The notes beneath the pieces are model-generated. The model was not told where the DNA came from and did no database searches. It saw only the letters and a list, made by a program, of their open reading frames with translations. A stretch of 64,000 bases of DNA from Aplidium turbinatum. Lineage: Eukaryota > Chordata > Ascidiacea > Aplousobranchia > Polyclinidae. Each line of letters opens with the position of its first letter. Within the stretch, counting starts at the first letter, position 1. The position numbers and the translations under genes are program-made. Location: positions 1,736,001 to 1,800,000 of the forward strand of contig OU964928.1 in assembly GCA_918807975.1 (NCBI GenBank), read 5' to 3'. Below, piece by piece: positions 55,272 to 64,000 of this stretch.

Positions 55272-58200
55272 TACCTGAAGAAACACTCCAGCCAAGAAAG
55301 GTTGAAATTTGACGTCTTGGCAGCAAAACAACGTTGAAACGACAAAAAAGACAGCAATTATTATTGTTGGCTGGGACTCGCCTCAAATAGGTGATGTGCT
55401 TCTCATAATGTTGGTTTGAAAAAAAGAAAACAAATCCTCCTTAAACAGATAAGAGGATGTGTGAAACAATAATCTCAAGACAAGGTACAAAATAATGCAG
55501 TCAGAGAAGACAGAAATGCCTGGAAAACCTTGTACAGAAATCGACTCGTAGTATAATCTCATCAACTAGGAAAATAGGAGTAATGTTTCATAATATGAAT
55601 TTTACCAACACCATGGTAATGCCACGCACAGTGAAATTACATGATTTCATAAATCTTTTTATATTTTGTAAGAAAATGCCTAAAAAGGAATTACCAGGGG
55701 CCAACTGTTTCCAACTTAACGTTCTCTTCAGAGAAGTGAAATGTTAGGATAAAAATCTCCTTTGCTTCAATGTTTTATTCCTCGCATGAGATGGTTGCTT
55801 TCGTCAGTGTTCAAAACGTAGAATAAGAAGTCACTCAACTTTGATGTTCAAACGCTGGCGAAACGTAACTTTTCCAGCAAATAAGAAGGTTGAATTTTAT
55901 TAGAGAAGTTGCGCAAAGAAACAATTGGAATATGTCAAAGATGAAAAATTAAATAAAAGGAAAGAATTAGACTAGGGCAAAACAATCAACTAAAATGAAT
56001 GCAAAATATCAGAAACTGGATGCTAGAAGCATAAGTTTGGATAAAATTTGTAAGAAAATGATGCAAGAGAAGGATCCACAAAGGATATGATGTAACTTAT
56101 ATAAGTAAATAAGTGAAAATAAAAAAGGTTGCTGATGAATTGTGGAATCAAAAACAACGTATTTAGGAGCATCAGCTTGCTTTGACATGCCAATGCACTG
56201 CTTTAACATAATCGATCTGGAAATAGCCCGGTAGATCACATACTATGCTCTATTTACACTGTTGTAAAATGTAAATCAGTTTTGCGGGTAGAACATATCA
56301 TTCTGGCACCAAAAATCAAGCAAATGGAGTAATTATGCTTTCCTGAGTGGTATCCAAGAATTGAAATATAACCTTTTATTACATCACAAACAATTTTTTA
56401 ACACATCATCACAAAGTTTCATTTCCAACAAAAACGCAACAAAATGAATCATACAAAAATAAATTTTCTTGATTTGCAAAATAAATGGGAGCACACAACT
56501 CGCCCCTGCCCCTCCCCAGTGTACTTCATTGTTGGCGATAACCATGCATTGTGCAATTTTGCCGTTATTGCGTCATAAACAACACATTATTGCGTGCACT
56601 CCAACATAATAGTGCACCGTATAATAGGAAGAGAAAATACACCTTATTTCAAAAGTACTGTTTTGTTTGTAATGTCTCAAAAATACTGTTGTTTCAGACA
56701 CATCAAGATAAATAGGATTTTAATTCGAGTAAATCCATGCCGAAAAAGCAGTCAATGGTTTTGTTGATCCAATAAACAGAAAATTGTTCTAAGTTTATCT
56801 CATTACGATTCCATTGAGCACTCAAGCAGCATGGCGGTGTCCCCTCAGGCGGATTGCACGCATAACGATAACAAATAAATGATGTTTGATCATATGCCTT
56901 GCAAGCCAGTTATCACATTACCTACCCTTCATCGTGCAAGTCAAGTGGGAGCTTTTGCTGGCGGAAATAAAACAAGCTCTTTTTGTACGTAGGGTTAGTC
57001 GAAATGAAATGAAAGGAAAGGAATTTGTGCAAGCCAAATATATTTCTAAAATTCAAAATCTTTGCCCCCGATAGCGCAATGATGAAGCATCCTGCTTTAT
57101 GGCGAAGACATGGCAAGAACAAGCAACGTATGTTCAACTCTTGGGGTGTGCACTTGCAAAGCATATTGCAAAGACTGCTCTTTATTTAGCAGTGCATAAC
57201 GGATGGAATAATTAAAAAACCATTGACTTTGTCCACTGACCGAGGCTGGGTTAATGGTTCAAGGTCGGTACAACTATGTTTGACTGACAATATTTATCTT
57301 TAAAGAGGCTTTTTTCAGCCTAAACATAAACATTTTTTCCTGGCAATTAATTTTCAAAATATTTTTGTCTGAAGAAACTCCGAAGTTAGTTCCAACCAAA
57401 CGAAGGGGGCAAAAACGAAAACAGTTGAATTAAACATTTCTGATTGTATGACCATTGACCATATTACCGAAAACATATAAGACAATTTCTTACTTGTAAA
57501 TATGAGTGTAGCTTCCAAACAACTTCTAAACATTGTAACTTCCAATAAAGATAAATTTCCTTTTGGTAAAATCCACAATAAACCCAGTCTTGCTTGTTGT
57601 CTTAGCAACTAGATCCAGCGATAAAAACATCTACTTTGCTTCAGGGATCGGAAATTATGCTGATGATTTATTATTTTATTTAATTCTCATATATTCAAAA
57701 ACAAAACATGCTGAAAATAAACACGGCTTAGTTTACCTACTGGAAATTGAAACTTTAACAGAACAAGGCGCTACTGCCAAACACAATGTTAAGCAATGTT
57801 AAACCGATGTCAGAATTAGATAATTGTTTTGAAGAAAGTATAATGTGTCAAATCGTCCGCTACGGTGTATTATTACGTCACAACATCAAACACAGCCGAC
57901 GACCCGAACAGTGGATAGATCTGCAAGGTGTCACTTGGATTGTATACAAACACTACGCCCACCTACAGATCAAGTTCAAAATAACAATCTGATTATGATC
58001 ATGGTTTGTACAAGTAAAAACTTGTTACTTTTTAAAAACCCTGAATTGTCTCATCGTCTGCCGAGATATCTCCTACAGCAAAAAAAGTTACAGTGTGATA
58101 AATTTACTGTACCATTTATTTGTATAAGAGAACCTGTACATTCATGAGGCAATTTATCTTTGCTTATTCTTTTTTTTTTTTTTCAGTAATTTTGCTTTAG

Positions 58201-58294
58201 TAATTGTACTTTTTAAAAGAAGGTAAATTCATCTCCCGGCTGAAACCCTTGCCTCAAACCTACATTGACCATCTCTTCTGGCCAGTGAGCTTAT

Positions 58295-58377
58295 CTCAGG
58301 TAAAGTGTACTTTTTTACATTGATTTGACATCTGTAGACGTTGAATCAATATAAAAGGAATAACCTTGCTGTCTGAG
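58295..58377. mobile_element. Palindromic MITE copy, diverged
   Basis: TTTTTTACATTGATTTGACATC, then GTAGACGTTGAATCAATATAA and the end CTTGCTGTCTGAG. The left terminal repeat is poor. Confidence 0.55.
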
Positions 58378-58499
58378 ATCGTGCGCTTAGTTGTGATGTA
58401 AGCAACAAAATGACTTCAATGCACTCAGTTGCCGTGGTTTCAGTTTCAATTCACATCACATCCATGGCTTATAATTCGGGCCAGAACAAGACATATGGT

Positions 58500-58592
58500 C
58501 CGGACAGAAAAGTTTGTCATTTTTACATTGATTCAACGTCTAACGCCTGCAGACGTTGAATCAATGTAAAAAGGATGGATTTTGCTGTCTGG
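58500..58592. mobile_element. Palindromic MITE copy
   Basis: TTTTTACATTGATTCAACG, then CTAACGCCTGCAGACG, then TTGAATCAATGTAAAAA, ending GGATTTTGCTGTCTGG. The inner palindrome is the cleanest in the window, apart from a 7-base duplication at the centre. Confidence 0.75.
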
Positions 58593-61500
58593 GGAAGATC
58601 TAACATCAATTTCTTTCTTGGATAAGTCGTCGCGTTGGATTATCAGCAATTCTGATCTGGTCAAAACTAACTTCAGTGCTTTCATACTTGTGGTATTTCC
58701 ATACTTGTGGTACAGCAAGCCCTCCATACTTGTGATGCAGCAATGTAAAGTATACAAATGAACACCACAGCACACCCCAGAGAAAAGTAATCTTCAACAG
58801 CTTCAAATTAAATTTCAGTCATCACGTACAGTACAGATTACTACATGTCTACTTGTTTCACTACACACCACACCTGCCGCTCATAGTTTACACCTTTCAA
58901 TGATTTTTATATTTATATTGGCTGAAGCGGCTACCTGGATATGCAGGTAGCTATGGCTGAAGACATTAATCATCTTTGGGAAGCTATCAACGAAAACCAA
59001 TCATGCTTGCCGCGTGCCACTGGCACGTGCGTCCCTATCAAATGCGACTGCATTTTCACAGACAAAAGCTTAGTGCGTGAGAAAAGTTAATCTTTTCTAA
59101 ATCTAAGTCAAACACATTTTAAAGCTAATACTTTCAAAAAGTTTACTTCTGCTATAATCTCATTTCTTGCTTTCAAAAGCTTATTGTGCAATGTCTGAGC
59201 AACAAAATAATCTGCGATATTTTGAACTTCAAAGCAAAACAAAAAACTACTATTTCCTCACCAAGGCACCACATCGACGAATGTTCAATTGACAAACGAT
59301 AAAATTTCTGACTAAAAATAACTAAAGATCTTTCGTGCCACTAACAGGCGCCTTTAGTGAGTATCTCGTCAAAGTGTTCATTGTTGGTGACAATGCCGCA
59401 GACGCTTTTGTGGGGGCACAAGCTGTCATTTGAAAATACCTTCGATTGTCTGCGCAACAGCCCAAAGGACAAATTTGTTGGTTCAACGTCGATTCTACGT
59501 TTCGTAGCGTTGATTCAAATCGAATAGTTTGATTTCTCATCAAGAAATTCCGTTATCTTTGTGGTCAATTCAACGGCCCACAACATCTTTGTGACGTAAT
59601 CAATTCACACTCAACCGTCACAATAGTCCAGTTTCGAACAAAGATGGCGCAGTAGATAATTCGAATTATTTATGACATCACAGGAAAAAATCGTTGCTGA
59701 AAATGACGCGTTCACCAACCATCTTCAGCCGGGATGACAACAAAGAAGCCTTTTCTCATGCAGACAACCAAATGTTTCCTTTTAAATTCTACTCTTTGTT
59801 TAGTCACAAACCATAACATTTTACAATGGCGGGTTGATGTGACAGTTTCGTCACAATGGAAATCGACTTTTAAATAGGTTGGAAAATTACTTTCATTTGC
59901 AAAACTAAAGATGTCTGAATAGGCAAAGATCGGGCCATCAGATCAACTCCCCTCAAAATAGGTTCACACTTCGCATTGGCAAATCATATCCAACCAGTGA
60001 GAATACCTGCTTAATAGTTTTGTCTCATTCTGTAAACTTTAATCTTCCAACAACAAAAAAGAACAAAGAATTTCTCGAACAACAAAAAACATCTTTTATT
60101 CAAGTTTTTTCGTGAACAAGGGTTTTTCTTTTCGAAAACTTAATCGGGGTCAAACATTGAAGAATTTTTATGTTAGGTATCCTCAATGCTGCTATTTCTA
60201 ATGCGGGATGGTTAGAAATGGTAAATGCAGTCACCAAAGTCGAGAAATCGACGACCAACACCTGCTTTGGGTCGTAAACCACTCAGAAGTGTTGTCTTTC
60301 AACTTCTTTGTGGCAACCACAAAGTTTCATCGATCCAACACCAGCATACGTTGAATTGACGTACAAGGTGAGGTCTTATCACAGGTTATCAAAGTAAGTG
60401 CCCCAATAAATTGTCTTAAAGCCATTAAAAGAACACGGCCATGAAACTCCTAATCGATTTCAGTAAACACCTTAAGCTGCTTATCTCTTCACTCCAACTG
60501 CTTGCAAAGACAACTAATTTATGCCAATTCAATCTGATATAAAACGAAATTGTTGTCACAGACTAATTAAGACGGCTACTATCGTTCTACGATCGTAGGA
60601 GCCTAGTTCTACTCCCGACTAAGATGTATTACTTTATTCGATAGGCTACCTTGCGTACACAAATCCTCAATACCAGATAAGTGCAAAGCTGCATAGACCA
60701 AACGCTGAAGGTCATGAAAGTTTGATGAACATATCATTGTGAGCTGTACAATTAGAAGTCTGCCATAAACGCTGTCAAGTTATGCTGTTTACAAGTAAAA
60801 CACTTGGGCTGCAATATTTACGGAACACCTGCTTATAAACTGACACATGTACAATTGTACACCGCAAGCCTATTAGAGGAGCGGGAAATTTATACTGCAT
60901 CAATCAATACGAGTCAGTATGCGGAATTACTGCATTTGTCACATCTTGTGGTTTCTTCTTGCACTTCCAACGTGTTTTAAAATGCAATAGTGCCCAGGGA
61001 TTAAAACTTTGAAACGAATTTGAATTGATCTTAAATAGGAAAGTTAATTGAATCGAAAAGAAACGAAACGAAACAAATTTTACGTCAAAGCGACTCATTT
61101 CAATTTCCATCCGACTGGAAAGATCCTGTAAATGTTATCAAAGAATGCTTGGTGTGCTGGTTACCTTTAACATGCGTTGTTGGAGTGAATCAGATTACAT
61201 CAGTACCAAAGCATTACACAACTTAAAACTGCGACCGCACCAATACAACAGTGCAGTTCAATAATAAACTGAATAAAGGTCGATCGCTAACAAGAACACA
61301 ACACAAAAAAAGTGCTGGAAGTTGAATCAGGGTGGTGAAGAACAGTTAGCAGTAAAAAGGATCGTGTAGAGCCGGGTTTCTCAAACGTTTTTTTATTGTA
61401 TGACCCTGTTTCAGAAAATAACTTTCTATGCAACCCACTGATGGGTAGTTTCCAATGTAAACCACCCACTGTGAGCCCATTTTGAATTTTTCAACCCTAA

Positions 61501-63189
61501 AATTGCGATTTGCGACGTCGTTATAGGTTGCGACTTATAGTTTGGGCAGTCTTGATGTAGGAAAATAATAAATGAAATAGATCAGAACCACAGAGCGCAA
61601 CGCAGCAATATACTATTTTGAAGGCGGTTGTCTGTTCAACTTTCACATATAGCGCTTGACTGCGTTGTGGCATATCTTGCCAAAAAAAGTAACAAAGAGA
61701 TATAATAGCTTTTCTAGGCTAACTTCTAAACCTACTGCTTGGAGTCTAGCCTATCACATGGTTGACAAAACAATTCAATTGTATGAGATTTCAAATCTAC
61801 AGTTGTTTGTGATTTCAACTTCTTCTTTACTTAAAATTTTCAAATCGACAATTGCTGGGACTAAAATAAACATTGAAGAATCTGAAGAAGAAAACTTTTT
61901 AATCTCATCTTGACTGAACGTGACAAAACAACAACACTATGCGCTGAACAGTTACAAAAGTGCCTTAGAAAGTCTGCCATATTTTGAATAGCTACAAACA
62001 TAATCTTGTGGTCAAATTTTATGAAAAAAGCCGCAAAAATTTCACTCTGTTGATACCTGCCCTCTGAGTGTTAACCTTGCGAAAGACAAACACGTGATCT
62101 TTTCACAAACTTAGCGCTGTTACCATGTTTTTCTGACGTCTGTGAACGTCTAAACAGCAAATAAAAACGCCAAGGTAAGTTTGCTGCAAGAAATTCTAAA
62201 TTAAAACAGATCTTAGCGGAAATTGCAATATCAAGCTGAAGTCGACGAAAGACTCGATATTGACCCAGCTGAAGTTCCAACAAGTTCAACCATAGATTGT
62301 TTCATCATAAGTTTGTTGCTGACATGTAACAAAACCACAGTATCCCGTCATAAAGAAGTCGCTTTATTAAATCGCGCAATGGGTGAGTAAATAACAAGGC
62401 TGCTTTTCTCAACATCTCTTATTCTGTAAGCAAGTATTTCGTATTTATGTTACTGCAACTGTATTACTCGAAAAAAGCACTTACTATTACTCATTATTAC
62501 TATTACTTACATATCAGCACTTATTATTACTATTACTTACACTATTACTCGAAAGCACTTGGTAAACAACTTTGTCCGTTTACAAACATTCGTCGTTGGT
62601 TTTGGAAATCAATAGTATTTTAGTGTAGTCTCAAAACAGCAACAATAAATTGACATAAATTATTTTCTACGTCACTCATTACAAGCTAAGTGATTGCAAA
62701 ACATCAACAAAATGACGTATACGATCAGTGACGTAACGCAAGGGTTGTACCATTGTCACCGGGGTCAAGCCTTGCCAACATAGACAAGTGAATACGATTT
62801 TGACGCAAAGCATAAATAAATTAAAAGGGGATTGCCTAGTTGCCTATCTGCCTTTCTTTTAGTCAAGCTGTTGCATTTGATCATTCCATTGAAAAATAAA
62901 CAAACAAAAATAACTGACATCACAATGGTTTTCTAGTAACTTTTATTGCATATGTTGTCTCCATGGTGACAGTCCTACAGATTACGACAAAGTCCAATAC
63001 ATTTTTTGTATTTTTTCCCTTAATGAAAACAAAATGTTAAATCCTATGCATTGTATGACATTGTGGTACAAGGAAACAAAAACTCTACGAAAGTTGGAAA
63101 CCCACTCAAGCAATTCTATCTCTTCCAGACCCAAACTTCTAAAGGGGAAATCGCTGCACTAACACTGCAAAATGTTGAAGCTTTATGAA

Positions 63190-63300
63190 TCAAAGCCTCT
63201 ACAAGTCTACAATTATGCGAAACTGCCAGGATTAAGTTCTGCAAGAAGCTTTCCCAGTCCGAGGATAAAGATTCAATCAATCAATCAATAAACCAATCAA
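63190..63300 (+). repeat. SINE family A, 3' part with (AATC)n tail
   Basis: It has GCCTCTAC, GAAACTGCCAGGA and TTTCCCAGTCCGAGGATAAAG, then ATTCAATCAATCAATCAATA. The tetranucleotide tail resembles the LINE-like end at 29230, hinting at which LINE machinery copied this SINE. Confidence 0.65.
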
Positions 63301-63720
63301 ACACGAAAAATTATTTATTTTCCATGAAAATTTATTGATAATAATAAATTTCAAGCCTGACTTGAAATATTAAAACTAAACCGTTTGAACTAGGATTAAA
63401 AATATGTTACAAACTCAAATCTATAGGGTTCGTTTTTTTTCTCAATTATACTGCTGCACTATCACAGTTCAGTCATTATATTAAAAGGCGGTCACATAAG
63501 CCGAGGTGCTCCTAAACACTTTGAAAATAAATTATATTTATGACGTCAGCCTACGGCTGTTTCGGTGTGGACCAAAAGTTCACATTGTAAAAATTTTTTG
63601 AATCGGAGAAAAAAAGTCAAATATCTTTCTTCTTTCGAGATCTATCTCGAACTCATACAAAAGAAATAAAATAAACAATATCACACCAAATCAGAAAAAT
63701 TAATTGTTAAAATATAGAGC

Positions 63721-63748
63721 TTTCGCCACACAAGTGTGGCTTCTTCAG
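63721..63748 (-). other. Hammerhead-ribozyme-like motif
   Basis: Minus strand: CTGAAGA (fits CTGANGA), extra A, a strong helix GCCACAC/GTGTGGC (closed by TT), then GAAA and GCTC. It has the same plan as 18498 and 42113 with a wholly different but paired helix. Confidence 0.35.
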
Positions 63749-64000
63749 TATATATAATCTCATTCAAATAGAATCTTATTCAAAACTGGTCATACAAAAG
63801 AACTTGAAAAACGATTAGGAGTTTAGGAGAATTCCAAATTTAGACGGTGGAAACGAATTTTCTTTTCAAGAACTAATCGAAACTTTCAATCGTAATAAAG
63901 ATACACCTTCAAAATATGTTTGCTTAGAAGTTAGAACGTTGGTAACACTAAATAATAATATTAATATTATAAGCCCATAACAATAATCATAATTGTCCAG

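Larger units (their letters stand above)
54349..64000. other. Gene-free interval upstream of the THSD1-like gene
   Basis: The THSD1-like signal-peptide exon should lie here or beyond the window, in phase 1 at its donor. I found no minus-strand ATG plus hydrophobic stretch with a fitting donor. Repeats seen are the telomere-like fold-back (55021-55271), two palindromic MITEs near 58.3-58.6 kb, a SINE A end (63190) and a hammerhead-like motif (63721). There is also a hAT-like GGTTTCTCAAAC end near 61376 without a clear partner. Confidence 0.45.

Noticed and set aside
56922-57164. Minus-strand frame ending at a GTAGGT donor
   Set aside because: It is not signal-peptide-like, and no partner exon or homology was found.
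58606-58806. Hydrophobic minus-strand frame as the THSD1-like signal peptide exon
   Set aside because: No in-frame ATG before a stop and no suitable phase 1 donor.
61376-61560. hAT-like element with GGTTTCTCAAAC and AGTTTGGGCAGTC ends
   Set aside because: The inverted repeats are weak and the flanks do not agree well enough to set boundaries.
1-64000. CRISPR arrays, operons, bacterial promoters or riboswitches
   Set aside because: The window is intron-rich animal DNA; the tandem arrays are minisatellites without spacer structure.
1-64000. LTR retrovirus-like or Polinton-like elements
   Set aside because: No paired long terminal repeats and no gag, integrase, capsid or polymerase-B-like frames were recognised.

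Overview
The window looks like nuclear DNA of a tunicate, most likely an ascidian. Three intron-rich genes can be assembled exon by exon with matching splice phases. The best marker is a complete voltage-sensing phosphatase whose linker and phosphatase closely resemble the Ciona protein, although it is clearly not the Ciona intestinalis sequence. Species identity beyond 'ascidian-like' is inference.

Layout. Bases 1-2227 hold a tRNA-derived SINE split by a hAT transposon. Bases 2228-15459 (+) hold the voltage-sensing phosphatase gene (11 coding exons, 614 codons). Its introns carry a hAT MITE, a SINE, a mariner remnant and two minisatellites. Bases 18220-26479 (-) hold a gene for a protein with two CAP (GAPR-1/GLIPR2-type) domains and an N-myristoylation signal (9 exons, 493 codons); it is convergent with the phosphatase gene. 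Bases 26.5-41.6 kb hold no host gene I can support: they contain SINEs, a nested hAT insertion, fold-backs, low-complexity DNA and a 5'-truncated LINE with a long open reverse transcriptase frame. Bases 41605-54348 (-) hold a THSD1-like type I membrane protein (14 exons seen, signal-peptide exon not found). Its ectodomain has a thrombospondin type 1 repeat followed by a CUB-like domain, then a transmembrane segment and a cytoplasmic motif shared with vertebrate THSD1. A tRNA-Ser(UGA) lies antisense in one of its introns. Bases 54.3-64 kb are repeat-bearing and I could support no gene there.

The three genes show no obvious shared pathway; two of the products (phosphatase and CAP protein) act at the inner face of membranes and the third is a cell-surface receptor-like protein. 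The repeat content is rich: a palindromic MITE family, two tRNA-derived SINE families, a retroelement 3' end with pentamer tails, several hAT insertions with recognisable target duplications, long inverted repeats, a fold-back with telomere-like TTAGGG sequence, and short hammerhead-ribozyme-like motifs (CTGANGA, helix, GAAA) with changing but still paired helices.

All exon models come from reading frames, GT/AG sites and remembered family sequences; no alignment or database search was run.
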